Below are positions 35,680 to 44,398 of a stretch of 64,000 nt of DNA, piece after piece. The notes below the pieces were generated by a model. That model had not been told where the DNA came from. It saw nothing but the letters and a program-made list of their open reading frames with translations, and made no database searches. The DNA comes from Vogesella sp. XCS3 (GTDB taxonomy: Bacteria; Pseudomonadota; Gammaproteobacteria; Burkholderiales; Chromobacteriaceae), in contig NZ_CP085531.1 of assembly GCF_020616155.1 (NCBI RefSeq), positions 100,539-164,538 on the forward strand, given 5' to 3'. Position 1 is the first letter of the stretch, and each line of letters begins with the position of its first letter. Position numbers and translations under genes: made by a program.

Positions 35680-36075
35680 CTAGATTCCGCACCGCTCGGT
35701 GCGCTTGATCTTCCCGTTCTCCATGTAGAAAACGAGGACATCGCCGCAGGCTCCAGCCTTCTCCATCTGAGTAATGACTTTGCCTCTGGCCACCCAGCCT
35801 TTGCGCACCACCAGCATCGCGCCATTCGGGCCGTGGCCAGCGAAGTGCGTTTCACGCCGTATGCTATCTTTGTAACGCTGGGCGGCTACCTTGCCCGCAA
35901 GCCAGTCAGCATAGCGTTGACCTTCCAGATGCGCAGGTGCGTGGCGCTCATACAGTCTGCTGCCAATGCGCTGCTTGCCTTGCAGGCCAGTTTCCCAGCC
36001 AGTAAGCACGTCAGTATTGAACCGGCCAACCTGCTCAGTAATGAGGTCGATCAGCTCTTGTGTCAGCTTGGCCAT
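35680..36075 (-). CDS. Hypothetical protein, 131 residues
   Basis: The ATG at 36075 has GGAGG 6 bases upstream. The product has a helical N-terminus, an R-Y-A-D-W-L-A-G-K-V motif and a basic beta-type C-terminal half. Not recognised. Confidence 0.65.
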   Translation of the reverse strand: MAKLTQELIDLITEQVGRFNTDVLTGWETGLQGKQRIGSRLYERHAPAHLEGQRYADWLAGKVAAQRYKDSIRRETHFAGHGPNGAMLVVRKGWVARGKVITQMEKAGACGDVLVFYMENGKIKRTERCGI

Positions 36076-36121
36076 GCAAGCCTCCATCTGTGCCGCCGGT
36101 TATTGATAGCTCAATCATAGC

Positions 36122-36376
36122 TTATTTATCGTGGGGCACCACATTTATTTTATGCCATTCGACCAGAGCTGTCTCAATTGCGCTACGCTCGGACGGATGT
36201 TGGGCGGCCAGCGCCTCCAGCGCCTTCGCCGCTTCCGGACTGAGGCGCACATTGCGCAGCACCCGTCCGCCAGCATCGATCAGATCCTTGTCACGCTTGG
36301 CGGAACGCTCTGTACTGCTCATCGCCTGTCCGGTGGCCGGGCGGCCAGGGCCTGCTTTTTTCTGCTCTTCGCTCAA
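36122..36376 (-). CDS. Small ribbon-helix-helix-like protein
   Basis: 84 residues from a TTG at 36376 that has CAGGAG 8 bases upstream. A basic Gly/Pro-rich start (G-P-G-R-P-A-T-G-Q-A) precedes V-R-L-S-P-E-A-A-K-A-L-E-A-L, a strand-then-helix pattern like the MetJ/Arc fold. The open frame extends further upstream, but no ribosome site is seen there. The sequence before it is repeated near the KorA-like gene at 58 kb. Confidence 0.6.
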   Translation of the reverse strand: MSEEQKKAGPGRPATGQAMSSTERSAKRDKDLIDAGGRVLRNVRLSPEAAKALEALAAQHPSERSAIETALVEWHKINVVPHDK

Positions 36377-36390
36377 TGCTCTGCTCCTGG

Positions 36391-36467
36391 CGCAACAAAG
36401 GCCGCGTTGTGGCGGCCTGGCGTATCGAATCCTCTGATGCCGGTGATGCCGGCATGGGTAAGGCAAC
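36391..36467. repeat. Intergenic element, related to 58046-58121
   Basis: It contains the palindromic TGATGCCGGTGATGCCGGCAT and flanking GCGGCCTGG and ATCGAAT. Most of about 75 bases match the element at 58046-58121, in the same position upstream of a leftward regulator-like gene. Confidence 0.7.
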
Positions 36468-36479
36468 TGTTTCCCGATT

Positions 36480-37079
36480 TCATAAGAAGTGATCGATGTC
36501 GAGGCTGATGTAGGTCCAAGCCAAGTACCGCGCAAGTCGCGGATCGTCTTTGTCAAGCTCGTCTACGATTCTGGCCTCTTCAGGTAGGATCTGATGTAAG
36601 TCTTGCCCCGGAATCCCCTCACGAGACCCGAACTCAGCGGCTTTCGCTGTCATATCACGGTATGAGATGCCGCCCTGCAATAATCCCTCATCATCACGCT
36701 TGACCAACCAATCAACCGCGACCCTAGCATACCAAAGGGTCACACATAGGAAGAGAATACTATCGTCGTCATCGTGAAATTTCTGTTTAGAGCGCGCCGA
36801 AGGCGTTTTGCGCAAGTATGCGATTGCATGTTCACGCCAGTCGGTGATTGCTTCTCGTATGTCATGCTTGCCAAGAACGTCAACGATGTTCATGACTTTC
36901 GCTACACGCAGATCGTGCCACTCGTCGGCAGCTTTACTGTAGGCCGCGACCATCATCGGGTTGGGATTCAATCCAACAAAGCAACCCCTCGGTCTCTCTT
37001 GCGGCATATCCAGTAGGCGTTCGTAAATCTCCACAAGATGGCCACGCGCTTCGCTGACATACCGCCACGTGCTACTCAT
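36480..37079 (-). CDS. Hypothetical protein, 199 residues
   Basis: Not recognised. It is soluble, mostly helical, with D-D-D-D-S near residue 103 and a final stretch of Trp/Tyr/Leu. AAGGACTG before the ATG is a plausible ribosome site. The product ends just before the repeated element at 36391. Confidence 0.65.
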   Translation of the reverse strand: MSSTWRYVSEARGHLVEIYERLLDMPQERPRGCFVGLNPNPMMVAAYSKAADEWHDLRVAKVMNIVDVLGKHDIREAITDWREHAIAYLRKTPSARSKQKFHDDDDSILFLCVTLWYARVAVDWLVKRDDEGLLQGGISYRDMTAKAAEFGSREGIPGQDLHQILPEEARIVDELDKDDPRLARYLAWTYISLDIDHFL

Positions 37080-37102
37080 TGCCGACAGTCCTTGTCCGAG
37101 GG

Positions 37103-37186
37103 TTATTCGTCTATGAGCTTGGACTCATCCACGGCTTCATATAACCCACCAATGGCTCGACCGTGACGTTGTAGAATCTTTTTCAT
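37103..37186 (-). CDS. Very small gene, 27 residues
   Basis: M-K-K-I-L-Q-R-H-G-R start and an acidic end. Its ATG overlaps the stop of the 59-codon gene (ATGA) and it ends 23 bases before the next ATG. Short, but the coupling pattern supports it. Confidence 0.4.
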   Translation of the reverse strand: MKKILQRHGRAIGGLYEAVDESKLIDE

Positions 37187-37362
37187 AGAAATTTCCGTCT
37201 GTTAGTCGCCGTATGGGCGTGAAGAAGACCGTCTGCCCAGTCCCGATCAAATCCGGGCATGGCAGGGAGCTCCAAGTCGGACGGCAGCGCATCAATGTAG
37301 TCGAGTGCAGCCCCAAGAGCTGCTCTCAGTTCCAAAATCAGGGCTTGGTCATCCATAGTCAT
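37183..37362 (-). CDS. Small hypothetical protein, 59 residues
   Basis: The ATG at 37362 follows AGGGCGGAAA. It is helical and acidic (M-T-M-D-D-Q-A-L-I-L start) with a basic tail. Its stop overlaps the start of the 27-codon gene. Confidence 0.5.
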   Translation of the reverse strand: MTMDDQALILELRAALGAALDYIDALPSDLELPAMPGFDRDWADGLLHAHTATNRRKFL

Positions 37363-37378
37363 TTTCCGCCCTGACCAG

Positions 37379-37546
37379 CTATCGTGCTGCGCGGTATGCC
37401 GCTATGGCAGCCCGTGCAGTCTTTGCTACTACTCGAATCTCATGACGTGAAAATCCATATGGCGCATCCAAATCGCTTACAAAGCATTGCTTGACCTGAG
37501 TTGCAGTGAGTTTTCCATCTGTATCTGACCACACATCAAATTCCAT
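37379..37546 (-). CDS. Small hypothetical protein, 55 residues
   Basis: The start is taken at the ATG at 37546 (M-E-F-D-V-W-S-D); the open frame reaches 37702, but that part is Arg/Ser-rich and looks non-coding. The ribosome site is weak. Between 37547 and 37765 nothing else is supported. Confidence 0.4.
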   Translation of the reverse strand: MEFDVWSDTDGKLTATQVKQCFVSDLDAPYGFSRHEIRVVAKTARAAIAAYRAAR

Positions 37547-37765
37547 TATAAAATTCTTTTCTGAGTTGTTTAGTAACACCCTTGCGAGTCGGAGAATGTC
37601 CCATTGATCGCATGGTGGTGAGCCATGTGGGTAGATTGCAGACACAGCTTGCAATCTACTGCGTCTCCGTTTGCTGTCACGCTCTCGCGAACATATCCGC
37701 ATGCGGTCTGGTGCGTGTATTCGTACTCTGTCTGCCCTTGGTTTCGGCAGTCGTTCTAGGAAGTT

Positions 37766-38281
37766 CTACACATTCACCGGATCGGCATCAACTCTGGCTT
37801 CGGCCTCGATCGGCATGAAAATTTCATCCACCTTCGGCCGGTCAACAAAGCCCTCTCGGAATGTCAATCGCATTCCCTTGCCCATCGTTCCGAATAGGCC
37901 ATAAGATTTCCAGTTGCAGGCTTCGCCATTGGTACGATTCAGGCCAGAATCACACTCATACGGATTGTTCGATTTTCCACCACAGGACGGGCAGCGATAT
38001 TCTCTACTTGGATAGCGCTTCTGGAACTCAGCAAGATTTTCCAGCACATTCACCCCGTCCAGCGAAGGGAAATTTGCTTCCTGATAGTAATTGATGGCAG
38101 TGCATGTCCGGTTCTTCTCGAACGCGGTCAGCAAATCAGCCTTCGGGACATTGAGAACTGCCGAGTATTCTGCAAGCATCTTGAGCAGAAAATCCTCAAT
38201 CTTGGCGGCTCGTTCCTCACCAGTCGCCCCCGGCCATGAGTCGCGGGCCTGCTGCTTCAGTTGCTCAATCATCTGTTCCAT
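37766..38281 (-). CDS. Hypothetical protein with zinc-ribbon
   Basis: 171 residues. A helical N-terminal half precedes C-P-S-C-G-G and, 10 residues on, C-D-S-G then C-N-W-K, a four-Cys zinc site (about residues 97-122). An AAAGGGAAACC ribosome site is good. Not recognised further. Confidence 0.65.
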   Translation of the reverse strand: MEQMIEQLKQQARDSWPGATGEERAAKIEDFLLKMLAEYSAVLNVPKADLLTAFEKNRTCTAINYYQEANFPSLDGVNVLENLAEFQKRYPSREYRCPSCGGKSNNPYECDSGLNRTNGEACNWKSYGLFGTMGKGMRLTFREGFVDRPKVDEIFMPIEAEARVDADPVNV

Positions 38282-38297
38282 GGTTTCCCTTTAAATG

Positions 38298-38570
38298 CTA
38301 GTTCTGTTTGGTAACTCGTTGACCGAGCGAAATCAGTTTTGCCCGATAGACTCGCTGCACGAGCGTATCCAGGTGCCGTCTGGCCGAGTTGGCCATGAAC
38401 TCTCTGGCCGTTCTGTCCGTCTGGCGCTCAAGGTCAGTAATGAGCCTGGCCAACTCGCTGAGCTGCCAGTCCATTGCGTCGATTTCTTCTGCTACGGTTG
38501 ACCGGTTTGGATCAAGCTCCTTGGCAGCTTGATCACGGTATTGCGCCATCAGTTCATCGAAGCCAGGCAT
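38298..38570 (-). CDS. Hypothetical helical protein, 90 residues
   Basis: An all-helical acidic-basic protein, likely a coiled coil, with an A-R-E-F-M-A-N-S-A-R-R-H-L motif. Not recognised; no clear ribosome site. Confidence 0.55.
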   Translation of the reverse strand: MPGFDELMAQYRDQAAKELDPNRSTVAEEIDAMDWQLSELARLITDLERQTDRTAREFMANSARRHLDTLVQRVYRAKLISLGQRVTKQN

Positions 38571-38592
38571 GTTTTATTTAGTCAAAAAGTGG

Positions 38593-38799
38593 TTATCGAA
38601 TTGGGGTAGGCATCAAGTCTGGCTTGCCACAGCAGTTCCAAGCCAATTGCGCCTGCATGGCGGACTTGTAGCCAACAGTAATAGGAGCAACAACACAACC
38701 ATGGAATTTGCAGGCCACATACCAAGAATCATCGCCGTCCTGCTCAACTGCTGGGGCAGACTTGCACCAGGGACATGGCCTTAGCCCATAGGTAGCCAT
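38593..38799 (-). CDS. Lar-like restriction-alleviation protein
   Basis: 68 residues. L-R-P-C-P-W-C-K-S at residues 6-14, a second Cys-containing strand W-Y-V-A-C-K, and an A-Q-L-A-W-N segment near the end follow the Lar family layout (C-P-F-C...C...A-x-x-x-W-N). Lar of the Rac prophage alleviates type I restriction. GGAAG precedes the ATG by 9 bases. Only part of the second Cys pair is conserved, so function is not certain. Confidence 0.6.
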   Translation of the reverse strand: MATYGLRPCPWCKSAPAVEQDGDDSWYVACKFHGCVVAPITVGYKSAMQAQLAWNCCGKPDLMPTPIR

Positions 38800-38805
38800 T
38801 GATGC

Positions 38806-38967
38806 TTACTTCCGGAGAAGGGGATGCAGGACATCACCAAGCAACTCGACCATTGCCATTGCCACCTTGGCACGGGCCTCTGGTCGGCCAATCCGTTTCG
38901 GTTTTGGGGTCTGTTTGAGCCGGTCGATCTCGGCTTTCCGGCGCTTTGCGGCTCCCATGATGATCAT
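38806..38967 (-). CDS. Small basic protein, 53 residues
   Basis: The ATG at 38967 overlaps the stop of the upstream 51-codon gene; a second ATG at 38958 has AGG at better spacing. The product is Lys/Arg-rich with I-G-R-P-E-A-R-A-K-V. It ends 7 bases before the Lar-like start. Confidence 0.45.
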   Translation of the reverse strand: MIIMGAAKRRKAEIDRLKQTPKPKRIGRPEARAKVAMAMVELLGDVLHPLLRK

Positions 38968-39119
38968 CCTTTCTTGCAGTTACTTATTGCGGTTTTTACG
39001 GCGAGATACTGCGGCAATTTTTCGCTTCGCCTTCTGGCCAGGTGAGGCCGACGGCCATGTGCCGCGATGATCCGGATAAGTTGGTTTGCATGATCGACCC
39101 GTTCTTGCTTCGTGCTCAT
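38964..39119 (-). CDS. Small basic protein, 51 residues
   Basis: M-S-T-K-Q-E-R-V-D-H start at 39119; Arg/His-rich centre. It overlaps the next gene by an ATGA junction. The ribosome site is close to the ATG, so the start is tentative. Confidence 0.4.
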   Translation of the reverse strand: MSTKQERVDHANQLIRIIAAHGRRPHLARRRSEKLPQYLAVKTAISNCKKG

Positions 39120-39180
39120 GACCCTGTCTCGCCTTTCAATTTTGCGTCCATCTGATCCATATTCCTTGTGGCTTTCTGCG

Positions 39181-40692
39181 CTATGCAGCACAAGCCACCC
39201 CCACTTTGTTGAGATAGGATTCGGCTAGGCGCTTCACATTGCCGGTTTCTACCTCTAGCTTCTCAATCAGTTCCGCATTCGGGTCACGTACCGCTTCGAT
39301 CTGGTTGCGCTTCAGCCCCAGGACATCAGCGATGATCGGATCTGAGCCTTCTTCAGCAATCAAGAAGTAGGCCATTACCGCTTCTGTCTGCTCGTCGCGG
39401 TCCACACGGCCGATGCACTGCTCATGTACGCCGGGACTCCAGTCCAGTTCGCCGAACACGACCGTGCGGCAATGGTGCTGCAAACCATCCAGGCCAGCAC
39501 CAGATCGGAGCGAAATGATGAGCAACCGGCAGTCGCCCTCAGTAAAGGCCAGTTTGGCGGCTTCTTTTTCCTTTGGGGACTCGGTCCCGGTGTACAGTCG
39601 CGGCTTGAAGGCAGCAAGCTGCTCAAGCCAAATGCCATACACCTCACGGTGCCAGCCGTACAAGACAACTTTTTCGCCGTTCTCCAGCAGCAGGCGCACA
39701 AATTCCGCCACGAACGGAGCTTTTGATATTCCGGTGGCTTGCCGCATCAGGACGTTGAATTCCTCGCTGGCCCGAAATTTCTCACCTCGATAGTTCTGCT
39801 GGGCGGCTAGGATTGTCTTGGCCAACTCAACCGCAGAGCCTTTGATCTTGTCCAGGGCGGCTTGATCGCACTCGACGTACTGGGGAATCTTGGTGACTGG
39901 GGGCAGCTCGCGGCCAACATCCGCACGGGTGCGGCGAAGCATGATCCCTTCGCGGCGGAGGTATTCACCGAATGCACGGGGGTCAGCGATGCTTTCCTTG
40001 TCGTTGCACCACTCCCGGCAGAATTCTTCCTTGGTCCCAAGAACACCTGGGCGGACCACATCAATGACGTTAAAGAATTCGACGCCATAGTTATATATGG
40101 GCGTTGCTGATAGCCCTAACCGCAACGGAGCCTTGGAAGCGATGAATTTAGCGGCGGCATACTTATTCGATTCGGTACGGCGCAGTTCTTGTATCTCGTC
40201 AAACACCAGGATCTCGGCGGCCCATTGGCTAGGAAGGTGGGTGAGGGTAACGACCAGAACTGGCAGGTTCTGCTTGCGGGCCATGGCGCAAATGCTGGTT
40301 ACTGTTTTCCCGAGACCAACCTGATCAGCAAGCAGCAGCCCTTCTTTGACGTGCAGCAAGGTGGCCGCCTGGCACTGGTATTCGCGTGCTGGGATGGCCA
40401 GCTCGAAATCATCCGGAGGCATCCGGTGTTGGAGTAGGGCTGCAACAACGTTTTCTTGTTCAATGTGCTCAGCAGCTCGGTGGGCCATATGATCCCGCCC
40501 ATGGATTTCCATGGGGTAACGTTCGACTAACCACAGAAGATCTCTGCAATTTTCAGGATTGTCCGAGAGAATAATGCTATCCCCAGCTCGCTGGTCAACT
40601 TCAGGGAACAGCCGCTTGATTTTCGTGCGAACATGCGCCTCGCACGCGATATGCCAGTGATCACCTTTGTGGGTTATTTGTCCGAAATTCAC
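39181..40692 (-). CDS. SNF2-type superfamily II helicase/translocase
   Basis: 503 residues. Walker A is D-Q-V-G-L-G-K-T-V (about 123-131), motif II is F-D-E-I-Q (164-168), motif III is L-S-A-T-P-I-Y (194-200), and motif VI is Q-C-I-G-R-V-D-R (about 440). These define a complete SNF2-like motor. Such ATPases translocate on duplex DNA and act with nucleases or methylases in many restriction and defence systems. It overlaps the nuclease gene upstream by 4 bases, so the two proteins are probably made together. Confidence 0.85.
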   Translation of the reverse strand: MNFGQITHKGDHWHIACEAHVRTKIKRLFPEVDQRAGDSIILSDNPENCRDLLWLVERYPMEIHGRDHMAHRAAEHIEQENVVAALLQHRMPPDDFELAIPAREYQCQAATLLHVKEGLLLADQVGLGKTVTSICAMARKQNLPVLVVTLTHLPSQWAAEILVFDEIQELRRTESNKYAAAKFIASKAPLRLGLSATPIYNYGVEFFNVIDVVRPGVLGTKEEFCREWCNDKESIADPRAFGEYLRREGIMLRRTRADVGRELPPVTKIPQYVECDQAALDKIKGSAVELAKTILAAQQNYRGEKFRASEEFNVLMRQATGISKAPFVAEFVRLLLENGEKVVLYGWHREVYGIWLEQLAAFKPRLYTGTESPKEKEAAKLAFTEGDCRLLIISLRSGAGLDGLQHHCRTVVFGELDWSPGVHEQCIGRVDRDEQTEAVMAYFLIAEEGSDPIIADVLGLKRNQIEAVRDPNAELIEKLEVETGNVKRLAESYLNKVGVACAA

Positions 40693-41066
40693 AGTAGGCT
40701 CCTCAGTAGTCGCAGGCTTTTTATGGATTTTCCACCCAGCTCAGCAGGAACGCGGGGCAGCCAGTGCGGCGTACCAACAACGATGATCTCCTCAATCCCT
40801 TCATGCTTTGCATAGCGCGAGATCTGGCGCAAAAGCGCTGCGAGCGAGCCTTGAATCTTTACCTCAATCGCAACCGTACCCACCATGAAGTCAGGACGAT
40901 CTGCCTTGCTAAGCGATTCTTCACGCTGAAAGGCGATACAGCTCTGTTCCAGCACCTTGGCAATGCCGTCTTGAAGATCCTTCTCTGACGCGAAGCTGAA
41001 CCGGAATCCCGCTAAAATTTGCTTCAGGCGCTCTGCGTCACAAGTTGTTTCTGGCAGCAAACTCAT
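40689..41066 (-). CDS. PD-(D/E)XK nuclease-like protein
   Basis: 125 residues from the ATG at 41066 (GGTGAG ribosome site). The catalytic pattern is R-P-D-F (Asp59) and, after a strand, I-E-V-K (Glu68, Lys70), with an earlier Glu-containing helix and a following A-L-L-R-Q-I-S-R-Y helix. This is the standard layout of the restriction-endonuclease fold. Its overlap with the SNF2 gene makes a nuclease-translocase pair likely. Confidence 0.75.
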   Translation of the reverse strand: MSLLPETTCDAERLKQILAGFRFSFASEKDLQDGIAKVLEQSCIAFQREESLSKADRPDFMVGTVAIEVKIQGSLAALLRQISRYAKHEGIEEIIVVGTPHWLPRVPAELGGKSIKSLRLLRSLL

Positions 41067-41123
41067 TTTTCTCACCTGGTAATCGTGTTGCTTGCATGGT
41101 GACATGTAAGTCACCCTCCAAAA

Positions 41124-41131
41124 AAGTGACC
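41124..41131 (-). promoter_or_regulatory. GGTCACTT octamer upstream of the nuclease gene
   Basis: Exact octamer on the - strand followed by TTTTGGAGGGT, nearly the same extension as at 5806. Confidence 0.4.
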
Positions 41132-41175
41132 AAGCCCATGTCATGGCGGCTTGGAAAATCCATCTTTTGTGTGTA

Positions 41176-41216
41176 GAGTTGTTATATATTGTTTTAGTAT
41201 CGTTACTATTATAGTG
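41176..41216 (+). promoter_or_regulatory. Promoter with palindrome TAGTATCGTTACTA
   Basis: A/T-rich region with TTGTTT and a TTATAG/TATAGT-like box. The palindrome at 41195-41208 lies between them, where a repressor would block RNA polymerase. The region drives the gene at 41258 and the methyltransferase. Confidence 0.45.
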
Positions 41217-41257
41217 AACAACTTATTGAAACGATGCAACTCGGAAAGGGATGCGAC

Positions 41258-41773
41258 ATGGGCTTCAACACTTACTTCTCCGGAACATTCCGTCTGGCCG
41301 ACGATGTGGACGTACAGGACGTTATTCGTCCTTTCACCGATGGAGGGTATGGCAAGCGACGCGATGAGTTTGAACTCGATGAGAACGAGGATGGATCGTT
41401 CCATATCCACCTCAATGGAGAGGTCTCTCGGGATTTCTACACGGACGGGGACTTCAAAAAATTCAAAGACCTGCTTGCGCAAGGCGTGGTTGGCGTGGCC
41501 AGCTTTGAATGCCAAGACTTGGACACTGGCTCTACGGATGAAATGCACTGGTTCGAACATGTCTACAGACCCGGCACGCCCCTGCGTGATATCTGGAAGG
41601 CAGAAGCGAAGAATGCAGCATCTCAGATCTCCCGCTACATGTCGGGCGTTGACGAGTCAAAGCTGGCCGAGGCCATCCTTCAGCTCAAGAGCGCTTACAG
41701 CACACCAGAGCACGTAGCAAAAGCCGTCGTCACCAGCCCGGCCATGCTAGCAACTCCGACCATTGCGAGGTGA
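41258..41773 (+). CDS. Hypothetical protein, 171 residues
   Basis: The ATG at 41258 follows GGAAAGGG. The N-terminal half has acidic beta-type sequence (D-D-V-D-V-Q-D-V-I, E-L-D-E-N-E-D-G-S); the C-terminal half is helical. Not recognised. It stands 3 bases before the methyltransferase gene and shares its promoter, so its product probably belongs to the same system. Confidence 0.7.
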   Translation: MGFNTYFSGTFRLADDVDVQDVIRPFTDGGYGKRRDEFELDENEDGSFHIHLNGEVSRDFYTDGDFKKFKDLLAQGVVGVASFECQDLDTGSTDEMHWFEHVYRPGTPLRDIWKAEAKNAASQISRYMSGVDESKLAEAILQLKSAYSTPEHVAKAVVTSPAMLATPTIAR

Positions 41774-42903
41774 GTCATGGATCGTAAGAAAACTGACGTT
41801 TGGGTAAAACAAATTGGGCAAAACCGTGGCGCACCACGCATCTGGCTTGATGGCATTCAAGCCATCCGGGCGGGTTTTGCACCAGGTGACAAATACGATC
41901 TCGAAGTTGACGGCGATCGCGTAGTTCTGACGATTAACCAGGATGGCTCGCGGACGGTGTCCACCAAGAAGAAAGGGGAGCGCCTGTTGCCTGTGGTAGA
42001 CATTAACAGCAAGGAGCTTCTTCGCGCCTTTCAAGGCATGGAAGCCATCCGTGTTGTAGTGCAAAAAGGCAGGGTGTTTTTACTTCCATTGGCATCTGAG
42101 CTTCAGATCCGCGAGCGCCGACAACGATTAATCAACAAGCTGGCCAACAACACACCGCTGAAGATGGGTAGTTTATCGCATGGCGGTGGTGTTCTGTCAC
42201 GCGCAATCCATGAAGGTCTGATTAGGGCCGGCGTCAAAGCCGAAATGGCATTTGCTAACGAAATCCGTGAAGACCTTCTATCTCATGCAATTGAGCACAA
42301 TGATGTTTGGGGCGAAGAAACTGAGGCGTTGGCTATTCCAGTTCAAGAGTTGGTCCAAGACGAATGGCTTATGCAACGCCTGCCAAAACTTGAAATTTTG
42401 GAGATGGGTCTGCCCTGCAGCGGAGCAAGTTCGGCCGGTAAGGCGAAGCGTGGTCTTTCCATGATGGAGGATCATCCTGAAATTGGTCACCTCGTTTTCG
42501 CAGCACTGGCAGTAATAAATCGCGTCCAGCCCACCATACTCCAACTTGAAAATGTGGTTAATTACAGTAAAACCGCATCCGCTCAGATATTGCGGCATCA
42601 ATTGCGCGATATGGGATATACGGTGCATGAAGCAGTCCTTGAAGGGAAGGACTGGGGCATCCTTGAAAATAGAGTTCGCTGGTGCTTGGTGGCCACGACC
42701 AGAGGCATTGAATTTGACTTTGATAAGATCGCACCCGCCGTCAAGGTCGTGAAAAAGCTCGGCGATTATCTCGAAGAGATCCCTGAGGATGATCCAAGGT
42801 GGAGCGAAATGCGCGGACTAAAGGAAAAAGAAGTCCGCGATGCCGAGCTGGGCCGAAACTTCAAAATGCAAGTTTTCAATGCCGAATCAACACATATCGG
42901 CAC

Positions 42904-43939
42904 GGCTTTGTTGCACAAATCAGTGCTTGCGTCCGTCCGGTAGAATGACCGCATGAGCAAGCCCCTTCCTCCCAAGTACCAAACCATCAACTGGCAGTCA
43001 TACAACCAGTCCCTCAAGCAACGAGGGCAGCTCCTTCTCTGGCTCGACAAAGGCATGAACTGGTTGGCACCGGCTACCGGCAGGCGGGGACGGCAGCTAA
43101 CTTTTTCTGATGCTGCCATCCAGTTCTGTCTCACCATCAAATGCCTCTTTGGCCTGGCGCTACGGCAAGCCACAGGTATGGTCGAAAGTATGTTGCGCCT
43201 GGCTGGCCTTGACTGGGCCGTCCCCGACTTCAGCACGCTTTCCCGCCGCCAGAAAGACCTGCAAGTCCGCATCCCGGTACAGAAAAAGCAAGGTTGTCTG
43301 CATCTCTTGGTGGATAGCACCGGCATCAAGATGATGGGTGAAGGCGAGTGGAAGGTGAAAAAGCATGGCGCTGATTACCGCCGCCAATGGCGCAAGCTGC
43401 ATCTGGGCATAGATGCGCAAACGCTGGAAATCCGGGCAATGGAAGTGACCGACAATCGCACTGGAGATGCCACGATGCTGCCAGAGCTGCTATCGCAAAT
43501 TCCGGCGGGAGAGGGACTGGTAACCGTCACCACGGATGGGGCGTACGACACACGCCTATGTTACGCAGCGATTGCAGAGCGTGGGGCGGCAGCCATCATT
43601 CCCCCACGTCGAAATGGCCAATTCTGGAAAGGGAATTTACGGGGCAATCAGGCTCGCAATGAGTCGCTACGAGCGGTGAAGTATCTGGGGCGCGCGCTCT
43701 GGAAAAAGTGGAGTGGCTACCATCGCCGCAGCTTGGTCGAAACGAAGATGCACTGTTTCAAATTGCTGGCAGATCGGGTTAAGTCACGGGACTTTGACCG
43801 GCAAGTAGCGGAGCTTCAAATCTGTGCAGCGATTCTGAATCGCTTCACAGCACTGGGCACGCCGCAAACGGTCCGTATGGGATAAATCCGTCTGGGGATT
43901 GGGGTAGTTCGACCTACGGCTGATTTGTGCAACAAAGCC
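42904..43939 (+). mobile_element. IS903-type (IS5 family) insertion sequence, copy 1
   Basis: 1036 bp with perfect 20-bp ends, GGCTTTGTTGCACAAATCAG and its inverse. They resemble IS903 ends. The 9-base duplication TATCGGCAC flanks it (42895-42903 and 43940-43948), showing simple transposition into the methyltransferase gene. Confidence 0.97.
42953..43885 (+). CDS. IS5 family (IS903 group) transposase, copy 1
   Basis: 310 residues. It is a DDE transposase: D in V-D-S-T-G-I, D in T-D-G-A-Y-D and E in V-E-T-K-M-H-C-F. It cuts and joins the element ends. The product is identical to that at 59223-60155, so at least one transposition was recent. Confidence 0.95.
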   Translation: MSKPLPPKYQTINWQSYNQSLKQRGQLLLWLDKGMNWLAPATGRRGRQLTFSDAAIQFCLTIKCLFGLALRQATGMVESMLRLAGLDWAVPDFSTLSRRQKDLQVRIPVQKKQGCLHLLVDSTGIKMMGEGEWKVKKHGADYRRQWRKLHLGIDAQTLEIRAMEVTDNRTGDATMLPELLSQIPAGEGLVTVTTDGAYDTRLCYAAIAERGAAAIIPPRRNGQFWKGNLRGNQARNESLRAVKYLGRALWKKWSGYHRRSLVETKMHCFKLLADRVKSRDFDRQVAELQICAAILNRFTALGTPQTVRMG

Positions 43940-44309
43940 TATCGGCACTCTGACTAAAGGCATGCAAAAAAATCGTTCCACTGATCCCAAGATTGCACAC
44001 CCAACCAATCCCGATTTACTCAGGATTCCTACAGCCAGAGAACATTGTTTGATTAAGGGTATTTCGCCATCGCTGATAGAAGGCCTAAGCGAAACAACTG
44101 CCCATGAGTTGCTGGGACAAAGCATCATTTATAACCCATTCGTTTCTGTCGGCGAACGCATCGCCGAGAGCATTATGGCGGTTATGGAGGAGATTGGCAT
44201 ACCGATCGAACCCGCTGAAAGCATCGATACTCCAGCGCCTAAATTGGCGACCAGGACACGATCCTATGGTGTCGGTTAGTTTGCTAAAATTCCATGTATT
44301 TTTGATGAT

Positions 44310-44317
44310 GGTCACTT
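44310..44317 (+). promoter_or_regulatory. GGTCACTT octamer upstream of gene at 44399
   Basis: Exact octamer in the 119-base gap between the methyltransferase stop and the next gene. Confidence 0.4.
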
Positions 44318-44398
44318 GTTTCAGTGAAATGCATTTTGCAAACTATCCGGAGCTTTATTCAAAGTGATATTTCAATTTTATCTGGATAGGTGGTGAAT

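Larger units (their letters stand above)
41777..44279 (+). pseudogene. DNA cytosine-5 methyltransferase, interrupted by IS element
   Basis: Removing the IS and one 9-base target copy gives a continuous 485-codon frame (41777-42903 joined to 43949-44279). Residues 1-120 resemble a SymE/AbrB-like domain (R-I-W-L-D-G-I-Q-A-I-R-A-G-F-A-P-G). The methyltransferase part has motif IV G-L-P-C-S-G (catalytic Cys), motif VI L-E-N-V and motif VIII E-N-R-V-R-W; motif X (H-E-L-L-G-Q-S-I) lies after the insertion. Target-domain and motif X loss should inactivate it. It is the paralog of the gene at 49202. Confidence 0.85.

Noticed and set aside
43949..44279. Independent gene after the first IS
   Set aside because: It joins in frame to the methyltransferase once the IS and one target copy are removed, and carries its motif X.
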